Shown: one piece after another, positions 24,026 to 32,695 of the stretch | Layout: each line of letters opens with the position of its first letter | How positions within the stretch are numbered: position 1 is the first letter of the stretch | Source: Asticcacaulis excentricus CB 48 | GTDB lineage: Bacteria; Pseudomonadota; Alphaproteobacteria; Caulobacterales; Caulobacteraceae | Length of the DNA stretch: 64,000 bases | Assembly (NCBI RefSeq): GCF_000175215.2 | Contig: NC_014817.1 | Span: 62,001 to 126,000 of the forward strand | Direction of reading: 5' to 3' | Program-made: the position numbers and the translations under genes | Notes under the pieces: generated by a model | Told to the model about the DNA's origin: nothing | Database searches by the model: none | The model's input: only the letters and a program-made list of their open reading frames with translations

Positions 24026-24262
24026 GTGTCCGATGAAAACGCGCGTGCTGCCAGCGCCAAAAAAGGCAGCCCCTTTCTCAATACCGATCAGGCCGCCCAC
24101 TATATGGGCCTGTCACGCCGCACCCTCGAAAAGTTTCGTGCCGAAGGACAGGGGCCTATGTATCGCCGTCATGGCCGATATGTTCGCTACCATATCGACG
24201 ACATCGATGGGTGGTCGCGCGCCTCGGGCCAGACCGACGTGCATATCGAGGCGCGGGTGTGA
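24026..24262 (+). CDS. Excisionase-like helix-turn-helix protein
   Basis: 78 residues from GTG 24026, chosen because AAGGA stands 10 bases upstream and the domain begins soon after. LNTDQAAHYMGLSRRTLEKFRAEGQGP and YRRHGRYVRYHIDDIDGW form a MerR/Xis-type winged helix (HTH_17). Such small proteins are usual before traF in these elements and may control transfer genes or assist excision. The stop overlaps the traF ATG (TGATG), so the genes are coupled. Confidence 0.85.
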   Translation: MSDENARAASAKKGSPFLNTDQAAHYMGLSRRTLEKFRAEGQGPMYRRHGRYVRYHIDDIDGWSRASGQTDVHIEARV

Positions 24263-24789
24263 TGGCGGCCCCTAAGAGTCCGACAAGGTTACGCCTCAGA
24301 CGAGGGCTTGTCGCTGGTCTAAGCGTCGCGGCTCTGGTTGGTTTGGGTCTCTCCGCGCAACCTCAGAAAACGCCCTGGCTGATCTATAATGCCAGTTCCA
24401 GTGCGCCCATAGGATTTTATACCGTCTCTCCGGTTCGGCAAGTGAAGACGGGTGATCTGGTGGTGGTACGCCTACCTCAAGCCACTCGTGAACTAGCCGA
24501 TGAAAGGCGGTACGTGCCTGCAACGGTCCCGGTACTTAAACACGTAGCGGCCCATGGTGGCGACGCGGTCTGTGCCATAGATGCCAGCATTTTAGTCAAT
24601 GGGAAGCGCGTAACGGTGCGGCGTCTGCGGGACCGCCGGAACCGGCCCTTGCCGTGGTGGCAGAGCTGTAGGCGTCTGTATGCCGGGGAACTGTTTCTCC
24701 TCAACACGGCCGCGCCGGACTCCTTTGACAGCCGCTATTTTGGGCCGGTCAGCCTCGATCACGTGATCGGAGAGGCGCGGCCCCTATGA
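24262..24789 (+). CDS. traF: TraF-type S26 signal peptidase of the conjugation system
   Basis: 175 residues from ATG 24262. One N-terminal membrane segment (about 15-35, GLVAGLSVAALVGLGLS), then NASSSAPIGFYTV, with the Ser of the Ser-Lys dyad, and LKHVAAHGGDAVCA, with the Lys. TraF matures the TrbC pilin in RP4-type systems, cutting and circularising it; trbC lies at 57278 here. The stop overlaps the start of the next gene by four bases, so it is part of a short operon. Confidence 0.88.
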   Translation: MAAPKSPTRLRLRRGLVAGLSVAALVGLGLSAQPQKTPWLIYNASSSAPIGFYTVSPVRQVKTGDLVVVRLPQATRELADERRYVPATVPVLKHVAAHGGDAVCAIDASILVNGKRVTVRRLRDRRNRPLPWWQSCRRLYAGELFLLNTAAPDSFDSRYFGPVSLDHVIGEARPL

Positions 24790-25361
24790 TCCGCTGGAAA
24801 TCGCTCGTCAGCGCGCTGGGCGTCCTTTTGTCGACAGGAGAGAGCCACGCCCAAGCACCTCCGGCACTGGCGCGCTGGGTCGAACCCGTGCGGGAAGCCT
24901 CGCAGCGGTTCGGGGTGCCCGAGGACTGGATTTATCGCGTCATGCAGGCGGAAAGCGGCGGGCAAACCCACCTGAAGGGGCAACCGATCCGCTCAAAGGT
25001 CGGGGCGATGGGCCTCATGCAACTGATGCCGGGAACATGGTCAGATATGCGCAGGGCCCATAACCTCGGGGCCGATCCCGATGACCCGCGCGACAATATT
25101 CTGGCCGGCACGGCCTATCTGCGCGCCATGTTCGATCGGTTCGGTTATCCCGGTTTGTTTGCGGCCTATAACGCCGGGCCCGCGCGCTATGCGGCCAGTC
25201 TGAAGGGCGAAACCCTCCCTGCCGAAACGCGCGCCTACTTCAAAAAGCTTGTCCCTGAAAGCCAACCCCCAGTGCCCGAGGTTCCGTCCCTGACCCCGTC
25301 CGGTTCAGGCCTGTTTGCGATCAAACGCACCGCCGAAGCTGAGGGGCGCCCAAAACCGTGA
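24786..25361 (+). CDS. Lytic transglycosylase of the conjugation system (VirB1/TrbN-like)
   Basis: 191 residues. Signal peptide about 1-23 (ending ESHAQA), then an SLT domain with the catalytic Glu in MQAESGG, GLMQLMPGTW, NILAGTAYLRAMFDRFG and AAYNAGPARY, followed by a Pro-rich tail. It opens peptidoglycan for assembly of the transfer channel. Its gene overlaps traF. An IS110-type element stands directly behind it, so the original link to the relaxase gene is now broken. Confidence 0.9.
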   Translation: MIRWKSLVSALGVLLSTGESHAQAPPALARWVEPVREASQRFGVPEDWIYRVMQAESGGQTHLKGQPIRSKVGAMGLMQLMPGTWSDMRRAHNLGADPDDPRDNILAGTAYLRAMFDRFGYPGLFAAYNAGPARYAASLKGETLPAETRAYFKKLVPESQPPVPEVPSLTPSGSGLFAIKRTAEAEGRPKP

Positions 25362-25498
25362 CGTGGCGAGATCGGACGAGGTTCGGCGAGGGACGGGTGG
25401 GCTATATGCTGGGGTAATCGGCGGTGAGAACCGCGCGGGAGCCCGAGATGGCGAAATCGAGTAAGGTAGGGAGCGTCAACCCCGGAAGGAGACGCGCC

Positions 25499-26587
25499 AT
25501 GGACTATTTCTGCGGACTGGATATCGCGACGGAAACGACGGCTTTGTGCGTCGTGGACACCGAAGGTACAGTTATCTGTCAGGCCTCGATAGCCACAGAC
25601 CCTGAGGCCATTTACCGGTGCCTCAAACCCTACCTGCGTAAACTCAAACGCGTGGGGCACGAAGCCGGATCGTTGTCACCCTGGCTGCATCCGGAGTTGC
25701 TGGCCAGGGGACTGCCGGCGGTGTGTCTGGAGACGCATCATGTGCGCAACGCCCTGAAGGCGCAGCGCAACAAAACCGACGCCACCGATGCCCTGGGTCT
25801 GGCCCATATCGTCCGGACCGGGTGGTACAGGTCCGCACACATCAAGTCAGAAAACGGCTATCGTCTGAAGTTACTGCTGACCCAGCGCCGTAACCTCAAA
25901 CGCAAGTTCCTCGATATCGAAAACACCATTCGGCACTCGCTCAAGGCCTTCGGTATCCGTCTCGGCGCCGTTGGCCGGGCCGGTTTCGACAATGCCGTGC
26001 GCCGCGCCGTTGCCGATGATGAGCTGACCGCCACGCTGATGGACGCCATGCTGACGGCCCGTGCCGCGCTGTGGCTGCAATATACCAAACTCCATGCCCT
26101 GGTCGTGCGCTTCGTCGCTCAGAACGAAGTCTGCTCACGCTTCATGGAAATCCCCGGCGTCGGCCCCGTCGCCGCCATGACCTTCATGACCGCGATCGAC
26201 GATCCCTCGCGCTTCAAACGCTCGCGCGATGTCGCCGCCTACTTCGGACTGACCTCGAAACGCTGGCAATCCGGCTCCTCCATCGATATCCAGGGACGTA
26301 TCTCCAAGGCCGGGGACGCGGATGTCCGGCGCGCCCTCTACGAAGCCGCCTCCGCCATGCTCACGCGCTTCAAAGGCAAGGACAAAGTCAAATCCTGGGG
26401 GCAGGAGATCGCCAAACGCGGTTGCCACAACAAAGCCGCCGTCGCCGTGGCCCGCAAGCTGGCTGTCATCATGCATGCCATGTGGACCGATGGCACCTGC
26501 TATGTCGGAGATTCCAGCGCCAGCGAAAGCGATCGCGCCGCGAAAGCCTCCGGAAAACGTAAACGCCTGCTTGGAAACCTAGCTTAA
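25499..26587 (+). CDS. IS110-family DEDD transposase, second type
   Basis: 362 residues from ATG 25499 with a perfect AAGGAG nine bases upstream; a longer frame from 25424 is noncoding element end. RuvC-like start DYFCGLDIATETTALC, centre KTDATDALGLAHIVRTGW, and C-terminal domain with FMEIPGVGPVAAMTFMTAIDDP, YFGLTSKRWQSGSS and GCHNKAAVAVARKLAVI. Only distantly similar to the copy at 1856. Its insertion separates the lytic transglycosylase and relaxase genes. Confidence 0.93.
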   Translation: MDYFCGLDIATETTALCVVDTEGTVICQASIATDPEAIYRCLKPYLRKLKRVGHEAGSLSPWLHPELLARGLPAVCLETHHVRNALKAQRNKTDATDALGLAHIVRTGWYRSAHIKSENGYRLKLLLTQRRNLKRKFLDIENTIRHSLKAFGIRLGAVGRAGFDNAVRRAVADDELTATLMDAMLTARAALWLQYTKLHALVVRFVAQNEVCSRFMEIPGVGPVAAMTFMTAIDDPSRFKRSRDVAAYFGLTSKRWQSGSSIDIQGRISKAGDADVRRALYEAASAMLTRFKGKDKVKSWGQEIAKRGCHNKAAVAVARKLAVIMHAMWTDGTCYVGDSSASESDRAAKASGKRKRLLGNLA

Positions 26588-26940
26588 CTCAACTCACTCC
26601 CACCGCACTTACCTATGGAGCCCTTTTCGACATAGAAATCCGCCGCCCTGGCGGAGGATACGGATGCAGACCCTGGACACGGAACGTACGCTATCTTGCC
26701 TGTGGCCAACCCGATCGTAAGATCCCCGGACCACGCTCTTATGCTCGTAATGATACCCCGTGAACCCGACCTAAAGGTGCGCCGTGACGGACGCATCCCC
26801 GCCCCCATAAACGCCGAGGCCGGGGCCCTCATAACCGTCAACGAGCGCGGACACATGCACGGCGCATCCCGTATCAACCCCCTCAGGCGACCTTCTCGCA
26901 TCGTCGAAATGAACTTGCCCCGTTTATGTCCAGGAGATCA
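26588..26940 (+). other. Noncoding 3' part of the second IS110-type element, candidate guide-RNA region
   Basis: About 350 bases without a supported gene directly behind the transposase, with CGCCCTGGCGG at 26642-26652, a motif also found at 3051-3061 behind the first IS110-type copy. A long noncoding tail is what IS1111-subgroup elements use for their bridge RNA. The right end of the element is not identified. Confidence 0.4.
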
Positions 26941-27136
26941 ACATGCGAAAACGAAGACCAAAACAACATCTTTGTATTGACTCAACCACGCCGATTACAC
27001 AGGCAAGATAAAAGACCGTCTCTTCGCGACGGTAAGTGTTTGTCTGCACATCGGAAAATCGGGAGACAGGGGCGCGGTCACAAGAGATGGGCGTCGCGCA
27101 AGGCTTTGATCTCATTGGGTGGAGAGTCTCGTAAAC
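26941..27136 (+). other. Candidate oriT region ahead of the relaxase gene
   Basis: ACCGTC-TCTTCGC-GACGGT (27016-27034) is a clean inverted repeat, followed by TGTCT (27042-27046) and AGACA (27064-27068) around CGGAAAATCGG. VirD2/RlxS relaxases usually act on an origin just upstream of their own gene. The nic site itself is not recognisable. A 22-codon frame at 26942 with AGGAG upstream (MRKRRPKQHLC...) might be a tiny gene. Confidence 0.4.
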
Positions 27137-29125
27137 ATGGCCTCTGAAGAGTATTTTGAGCCCAAACTCGGGCGCATACGGTCCCAAACGGCGAAAACGC
27201 CCAGATCGTTCCGATCGAGCGTCATCGGGGCGGTGCAGCGCGCCGGTGGTTTCAAGCGGGCCGGAAACGCAGCGGCAAAAGGCGGGGGAAACTATGGCCG
27301 CGGCGCGGGCGTCGGACGGGTTCTGACCGCCAGTTCCGCGCGAGGCCGAACCGCGCGACGCGTGGTGGTCAAGGCGCGGTTTGTGCGCCTCGCCGGGAAG
27401 GGGGTTCGCGCCGCCACGGCCCACCTCACCTATCTGCAACGCGACGGCGTCACGCGCGAGGGCGCGCGCGGCGTCCTCTACGGCCCCGACGCCGACCGGA
27501 TTGAGGCCTCGGATTTCATGGCGCGATGCGACGGTGATCGCCACCAGTTTCGCTTCATCGTCGCCCCGGAAGACGCCCATCTCTATGAGGATCTGAAACC
27601 CCTGACCCGGACCGTCATGCAACAGATGGAAGCGGATCTGAGAACGAAGCTCGACTGGGCGGCCGTCGATCACTTCAACACCGGCCATCCCCACACCCAT
27701 ATTGTGCTCCGTGGTCGCGATGATCGCGGCAAGGATCTGGTGATTGCCCGGGAATATCTGAGCGAAGGGTTTCGCGAACGGGTGCAGGCCCAGGTCAGTC
27801 TCGATCTGGGGCCACGCTCCGAGCGGGAAATCGCCCAGGCCCTGCAGGCCGAAGTCACTCAGGAACGCCTAACCGCCATCGACCGTCAGCTGCGCCGCGA
27901 GGCCGACGATCGGGGGCATGTTCTGGCCGGATATAGCGACCCGGTAAAGAGCGCCGCCCGTTCCGGACGGCTGGTCAAACTGGAAGCGCTCGGCCTCGCC
28001 GAAAAGCTGCCCGGTGGGAGATGGCGGCTCGACCCGGAACTGGAAACCACCTTACGTCAGATGGGGGAGCGGGGCGATATCATCAAAACCCTGCACCGCG
28101 CCCTGAAAGAGCGCGGCCTGGAGGCGTCACTGTCAGAGACGCAGATGCATTTTCCCTCAGCGTCTTCATCGGGATTGGCGAGCACACTGACCGGTCGCCT
28201 GATCGAGCGCGGGATACTCGAGGAGCACAGCGATCGCCACTACGTTATTCTGGAGGGAATCGATGGTCGGACGCACTATGTCGATATAGGACAGGGGAGC
28301 CACACAGAGCCGTTGCCCAAAGAAGCGATCCTTCAGGTGACGCCTCGCCGGCCGGACATCCGGGAGGTTGATCGAACGGTGCTGGCTGTGGCGCAAGCCA
28401 ATGGCGGCTACTACACGACCGAGATACACCTGCGGTTTGATCCGTCCGCTCGCCGGTCTTTCGCCGAAACGCACACCCGGCGTCTGGAGGCGATCCGCCG
28501 AACGACCGGGGCGATTGAACGGCTACCCGACGGTCGGTTCCGTATCGACCCTGATCACCTCGATAAGGTTCTGGCCTATGAGCGCAAGGACGTGGCGCGT
28601 TTGCCCGTTTCGATCTCGGTTCAGGCGTCGCGGGCACTGGATAAACTGGTCGGGTATAAGGGCGTGACCTGGCTCGACCGCCAATGGGTCACAGGCCCGT
28701 CTACTGAGTATGCGCACACGGGCTTTGGACGGGCGCTTCGTTCCGCCTTGCAGTCACGCCGTCAATGGCTGCTGGAGGAGGGCCTTTGGATGCCCGTCAC
28801 GGGGCAGGGGGGTGAGGCCCTGGACCCGTCGGTTCTCAAGACCTTGCGTCAGCAGGAAATGACCGACGTCGCCGCTGGTCTGGAGGCCAGCACCGGCAAG
28901 ACATGTAGGACCGTACCGAGAGGGGGCCTGGTAGAGGGCCGACTGCGGGAAATCATCGAGACGGAGTCGGAAAAGTACGCGGTTGTCGAGCGGGCTAAAG
29001 ATTTCGCTCTCGTGCCGTGGCGGCCCGTTCTTGACAAGCACATCGGGCAGGAAGTCTCCGGCCTGATGCGCGAAGGGGGGATTAACTGGACCATCGGTCG
29101 CTCGCGTAGCCTGGAAATCGATTAA
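27137..29125 (+). CDS. rlxS: VirD2/RlxS-like relaxase (DUF3363 family)
   Basis: 662 residues from ATG 27137 (GGAGAG 10 bases ahead). The basic N terminus is followed by the relaxase domain: ARFVRLAGKGVRAATAHLTYLQRDG, then the metal-binding histidine motif in DHFNTGHPHTHIVLRG near residue 184. The long C-terminal DUF3363 region follows. It would nick oriT, bind covalently to the 5' end and pilot the strand to the TraG coupling protein encoded at 53743. The expected nearby transfer genes are split off by the 23-kb cargo block. Confidence 0.9.
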   Translation: MASEEYFEPKLGRIRSQTAKTPRSFRSSVIGAVQRAGGFKRAGNAAAKGGGNYGRGAGVGRVLTASSARGRTARRVVVKARFVRLAGKGVRAATAHLTYLQRDGVTREGARGVLYGPDADRIEASDFMARCDGDRHQFRFIVAPEDAHLYEDLKPLTRTVMQQMEADLRTKLDWAAVDHFNTGHPHTHIVLRGRDDRGKDLVIAREYLSEGFRERVQAQVSLDLGPRSEREIAQALQAEVTQERLTAIDRQLRREADDRGHVLAGYSDPVKSAARSGRLVKLEALGLAEKLPGGRWRLDPELETTLRQMGERGDIIKTLHRALKERGLEASLSETQMHFPSASSSGLASTLTGRLIERGILEEHSDRHYVILEGIDGRTHYVDIGQGSHTEPLPKEAILQVTPRRPDIREVDRTVLAVAQANGGYYTTEIHLRFDPSARRSFAETHTRRLEAIRRTTGAIERLPDGRFRIDPDHLDKVLAYERKDVARLPVSISVQASRALDKLVGYKGVTWLDRQWVTGPSTEYAHTGFGRALRSALQSRRQWLLEEGLWMPVTGQGGEALDPSVLKTLRQQEMTDVAAGLEASTGKTCRTVPRGGLVEGRLREIIETESEKYAVVERAKDFALVPWRPVLDKHIGQEVSGLMREGGINWTIGRSRSLEID

Positions 29126-29202
29126 CGCGAACGGGTCGCGGACGATCCTTGTAGCCGCGCGCTCGTAGGTATGGCACAGTGTAAACCGAAAGGCAGCGCC
29201 CT

Positions 29203-29436
29203 GTGACCATGCAGACCCGCGTCAAGGAAGTGACGCTTCAGGCGTTACGCGAAGCGATCGCATCGGGGGATCCCGGCGATTACAGCTGTCTGTTTGATGG
29301 CCATAGCGATCTTCTGACCTGGAGCCGTCAGGCGCGAGAACTCGACCAGTTCGCGCAAGGCCGTGGCTACCGGTCGCGCGCTCACCCGTCCGCCTTGGGC
29401 GCCAACCTTGTCGATCTGATTGTCGTGCGGATCTAG
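29203..29436 (+). CDS. Small hypothetical protein
   Basis: 77 residues from GTG 29203, or 75 from ATG 29209. It has a regular amphipathic start (VKEVTLQALREAIASGDPG) and a tail GANLVDLIVVRI. I do not recognise a family. The codon use is like its neighbours, and it stands 77 bases after the relaxase in the same direction, so it is probably a real accessory gene of the element. Confidence 0.45.
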   Translation: MTMQTRVKEVTLQALREAIASGDPGDYSCLFDGHSDLLTWSRQARELDQFAQGRGYRSRAHPSALGANLVDLIVVRI

Positions 29437-29533
29437 CTCGAATGGATTTTGACGAAGGGCGGGCTAAAGGATAGAGGTAACTGACCTTTCCTTTAACAGT
29501 AGTCGTCTTGCAGACGGTATAGGGCAACAGACA

Positions 29534-29977
29534 TTGGAACAAAAAACAGACACGACCAATCTCGTCGTTGAAATCGTCACGGCCTATGTGAGCAATAATT
29601 CTGTGCCTGCGGCCGAGTTGCCGCAACTGATACAGAGCGTCTCGGGGGCTTTAAACAGTCTGGCATCTGGTCCCGTTGTCGAACCTGAAAATAAGACGCC
29701 CGCTGTCTCCATAAAAAAGTCGGTGGGTACCGACTACATCATCTGTCTGGAAGACGGCCGCCGCTTCAAATCCCTGAAGCGACATCTGGCCTCGAAATAC
29801 AACCTGACGCCCGACGAATACCGGGCTAGGTGGAACCTACCCAAAGACTACCCGATGGTTGCACCGGCCTATGCTGAGGCCCGATCCAATCTGGCCAAGC
29901 AGATGGGACTGGGACAAGGGGGGCGCAAGTCGACATCTCAGGCGGCACCGAAGCCTGGCCGTCGGGCGAAGGCATAG
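29534..29977 (+). CDS. MucR/Ros-family regulator with a degenerate zinc finger
   Basis: 147 residues from TTG 29534. The N-terminal part (VVEIVTAYVSNNSVPAAELPQLIQSV) is the oligomerising domain. The Ros finger reads CLEDGRRFKSLKRHLASKYNLTPDEYRARW, with only one Cys and one His kept, so zinc is unlikely to be bound as in classic Ros; MucR relatives without zinc are known. The WNLPKDYPMVAPAYAEARSNLAKQMGLG tail is typical. It likely silences or regulates element or cargo genes by binding AT-rich DNA. Confidence 0.9.
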   Translation: MEQKTDTTNLVVEIVTAYVSNNSVPAAELPQLIQSVSGALNSLASGPVVEPENKTPAVSIKKSVGTDYIICLEDGRRFKSLKRHLASKYNLTPDEYRARWNLPKDYPMVAPAYAEARSNLAKQMGLGQGGRKSTSQAAPKPGRRAKA

Positions 29978-30038
29978 GCCTCACAGTGTCAGTAGGGGCC
30001 TATCGTGCGATATCCCTCGACCCATTGCGCATGAAGAC

Positions 30039-30063
30039 GCCCCGGGGATTTCCCGGGGCTTTT
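30039..30063. terminator. Terminator between convergent mucR-like and HU genes
   Basis: GCCCCGGG (30039-30046), GATTT, CCCGGGGC (30052-30059), then TTTT on the plus strand; usable in both directions. Confidence 0.75.
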
Positions 30064-30081
30064 GCCGTTCGAAAGGATGGT

Positions 30082-30357
30082 TTACGCGTTGAGGCGATCC
30101 TTGAGCGCCTTGCCCGGCTGGAAGACCAGCTTTTTCGAAGCAGCGATCTGGATGGTGGCACCGGTCGAAGGGTTTCGACCTTCGCGTGCGGGCTTATCCT
30201 GAACCTTGAACTTGCCGAAGCTCGGAAGGTTGACTTCCTGTCCCAGGACCGCCGCTTCCACGATGCTGCCAAAGACCGTGTCAACGATGGCCTTGGCCGC
30301 CACTTTGGTCACGCCGTGTTCCGTTGCGATTTTGTCAATGAGGTCAGAGGTGTTCAT
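30082..30357 (-). CDS. HU-family DNA-binding protein
   Basis: 91 residues from ATG 30357, the normal HU length (MNTSDLIDKIATEHGVTK...). The arm with GREGRNPSTGATIQI-type sequence (here AREGRNPSTGATIQIAASK) and FGKFKVQDKPA are typical. It bends DNA and may assist recombination or relaxosome formation. It is the last element-type gene before the catabolic block, which begins about 270 bases further on. Confidence 0.93.
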   Translation of the reverse strand: MNTSDLIDKIATEHGVTKVAAKAIVDTVFGSIVEAAVLGQEVNLPSFGKFKVQDKPAREGRNPSTGATIQIAASKKLVFQPGKALKDRLNA

Positions 30358-30405
30358 AGGTCTGTCTCCGAATGAAAGACACTGACTTGCCCTCCTGAAG
30401 CGGTG

Positions 30406-30432
30406 TTGACAATACCCTTGGTCAGGTATCCA
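30406..30432 (+). promoter_or_regulatory. Promoter/operator candidate ahead of the TauD-like operon
   Basis: TTGACA at 30406-30411 followed by the inverted repeat ATACC-CTTGGTCA-GGTAT (30412-30429); the right half could serve as -10 (TATCCA, spacing 15). The remaining bases up to 30630 show nothing else, except AAGGAG nine bases before the start. Confidence 0.35.
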
Positions 30433-30630
30433 CCGGAAGAGCCAACGGGCCTGCAATGGCAATGATGATCAACCCTTTCAATCTGCTTGACCAGCAGAGC
30501 GCTGCACTTGTGTGTACGCGCACCAATACGGGTGCCGTCAACTAATCATGCCTGCGGGGACAAGAAGGCAACCTGCCCTCTCTGGTAGCGTTCGCCTCAT
30601 CATATAAGTCCCAGTGCAAGGAGCCGCACC

Positions 30631-31740
30631 ATGAATGTTTCCGTCCCGACCCACGCCGCTGCGGCGCCTTTGGCGGAGATCACGACCGCCGCCGCGTGGC
30701 GAGGTGATGTGCTCTCCAAAGGGGATAGCTGGGTCTATATGCTCTCCGAGGCCCAGATCGCCGAGCTTGAGGCACTGGGTACGCGCTTCGTCGAATCTGA
30801 CCCGGATCTGCGTTTCGTACAGAAAGAAGAGTACCCTCTCACGGCCTGCGCCGATGCGGTGAGCGAATGGGGCCGGGACGTCGATTCTGGTCGCGGATTC
30901 GTGTTGGTGCGCGGCCTGCGCACCCATCTCTATTCCGATGCCCTATCGGCGGCCATCTACTACATTCTAGGCCTGCATATGGGCGATCCGATCCGCCAGA
31001 ACGAAAAGGGTGACTTGATCGACTCTGTCTATGCCACATCAGACAAGACCATGGCTGACCCAACCGCAAAATCGTCAAAAGTACGTGACGAACTCGTATA
31101 TCATTCGGATTCGTCGGATATCGTGGCCCTTATGTGCCTGCGACCAGCGCTCAGAGGGGGGGCGTCGTGCCTTGTCTCGGGGGCCGAAATTTACAACGAG
31201 ATCCTGCGACGTCGTCCGGATCTGGCACCACTTCTTTTCGAGACCTATCACTGGGATTGGCGGCGTCAGGACAAGAATGCGCCAGCTGATACCTATACCT
31301 CTCCTATTATCGATCTGACGGATGGGATCTTCAGCATGTATGCGGGCTCGCTATACATTCTGACCGCGCAGGAATATCCCGGCGTGCCGCAACTGCGTCC
31401 GGAGCAGATCGAAGTGCTCAAACTGTTCGACGAGATCGCTTATGAGCCTGGCATGGCCATCGAGATGGATTTCCGCCCCGGCGATATACAGTGGTTGTCC
31501 AACTACGCCGCGCTGCACGCTCGTCAGGGCTACGAGGACTATCCAGAACCTCAGCGCAGGCGCCACCTCCTGCGGCTGTGGTTGAGCCGTCAGGGCGATC
31601 GTCCGGTCATACCGGGCTTCGGCAAGAATGGCGTCGTTCAGGTACGTCACAAGCCGCGCGACGGCCAAACCACGGACGATCTCGGATTCTTTCGCATCAA
31701 GGACGCACCCGTGCCGCGTTTGCTCGCCGACCACGGTTGA
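30631..31740 (+). CDS. TauD/TfdA-type Fe(II)/2-oxoglutarate dioxygenase
   Basis: 369 residues. The facial triad is visible: His158 and Asp160 in VYHSDSSD, and His296 in NYAALHARQG, with the 2-oxoglutarate-binding Arg in RRHLLRLWL shortly after. Such enzymes hydroxylate an unactivated carbon of a small acid or amine, often followed by elimination. The substrate is unknown. It heads a rightward group with two dehydrogenase-type genes (13 and 66 bases apart), so its product is probably oxidised further. First gene of the cargo block. Confidence 0.87.
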   Translation: MNVSVPTHAAAAPLAEITTAAAWRGDVLSKGDSWVYMLSEAQIAELEALGTRFVESDPDLRFVQKEEYPLTACADAVSEWGRDVDSGRGFVLVRGLRTHLYSDALSAAIYYILGLHMGDPIRQNEKGDLIDSVYATSDKTMADPTAKSSKVRDELVYHSDSSDIVALMCLRPALRGGASCLVSGAEIYNEILRRRPDLAPLLFETYHWDWRRQDKNAPADTYTSPIIDLTDGIFSMYAGSLYILTAQEYPGVPQLRPEQIEVLKLFDEIAYEPGMAIEMDFRPGDIQWLSNYAALHARQGYEDYPEPQRRRHLLRLWLSRQGDRPVIPGFGKNGVVQVRHKPRDGQTTDDLGFFRIKDAPVPRLLADHG

Positions 31741-31753
31741 CGGACAGCGATTC

Positions 31754-32629
31754 ATGACCTTCTCTATCGCCTTCCTAGGTCTCGGCATCATGGGCGCGGC
31801 CATGGCCCAGCGCCTTATCGATGCCGGATACGCCTTACGCGTGTACAACCGAAACCGGAGCCGTTCATCGACTTTCAAGCGCCACGCCCGTATTGCAGAC
31901 AGCCCCCGCGAAGCCGCCGACGGTGCGCAGATTGTAATATCTATGGTGACAGACGACGACGCCTCCCGCGCAGTGTGGATGGGACCGGCGGGGGCATTGG
32001 TTCACCTGCGGCCGGGCACTATCTGTCTGGAAACCTCTACCCTGTCACCAGACTGGATCCGCGAATGGGCAAAAGCGGTGACGGCGGCCGGCGGCATACC
32101 TGTCGATGCGCCCGTGACCGGCACCAAATCCCATGCAGAGGCTGGTCAACTGGTCTTCGTCCTCGGTGGCGATCCCGATGCTATAGATGCGCTTCGCCCC
32201 GCACTCACGGCGATGAGCCGTAAGATTGTCCACCTGGGTCCGACGGGTAGCGGGTCGGTTTTCAAGCTGATCAATAACTTTATGGGAGGCGTACAACTGG
32301 CGACTTTGGCAGAAGCTTTCGCGATGATTGATCGCGCCGGACTCGATACCGAACTGGCGATTGAGACACTCCTCGACGGGTCACCCGGCAGTCCGATGGT
32401 CAAAATGGTCAGCGCGCGCGTGATGGCGGACGACTATCGCCCGAACTTCCAGGTGGCACTACAGGCCAAAGATATGGTGTATGCCCTCCAGACCGCTGAG
32501 AGCCTGAATGTTAACCTGCCTACGGTGAAGGCGGCGCTGACGACCATTCAATCGGTCGTGGGCGAAGGGCATGGCGCAGAGGATATCGCCACAGTCGTTC
32601 GGACGGCGCGGGCGCAGGTGGCAAATTAG
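31754..32629 (+). CDS. NAD(P)-dependent beta-hydroxyacid dehydrogenase (3-hydroxyisobutyrate dehydrogenase type)
   Basis: 291 residues from ATG 31754; the frame is open further upstream but that overlaps the TauD-like gene. Rossmann start AFLGLGIMGAAMAQRL, substrate-binding VDAPVTGTKSHAEAGQL, and catalytic-Lys helix FKLINNFMGGVQLATLAEA, in the family's order. It would oxidise a beta-hydroxy acid to the semialdehyde or keto acid. It starts 13 bases after the dioxygenase gene. Confidence 0.88.
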   Translation: MTFSIAFLGLGIMGAAMAQRLIDAGYALRVYNRNRSRSSTFKRHARIADSPREAADGAQIVISMVTDDDASRAVWMGPAGALVHLRPGTICLETSTLSPDWIREWAKAVTAAGGIPVDAPVTGTKSHAEAGQLVFVLGGDPDAIDALRPALTAMSRKIVHLGPTGSGSVFKLINNFMGGVQLATLAEAFAMIDRAGLDTELAIETLLDGSPGSPMVKMVSARVMADDYRPNFQVALQAKDMVYALQTAESLNVNLPTVKAALTTIQSVVGEGHGAEDIATVVRTARAQVAN

Positions 32630-32695
32630 GTTTCATCCACATTGTTTTTACTAAATAGGGACCGCCTGAGCGGTCACTTGAGGAAGGAGTCTTGC

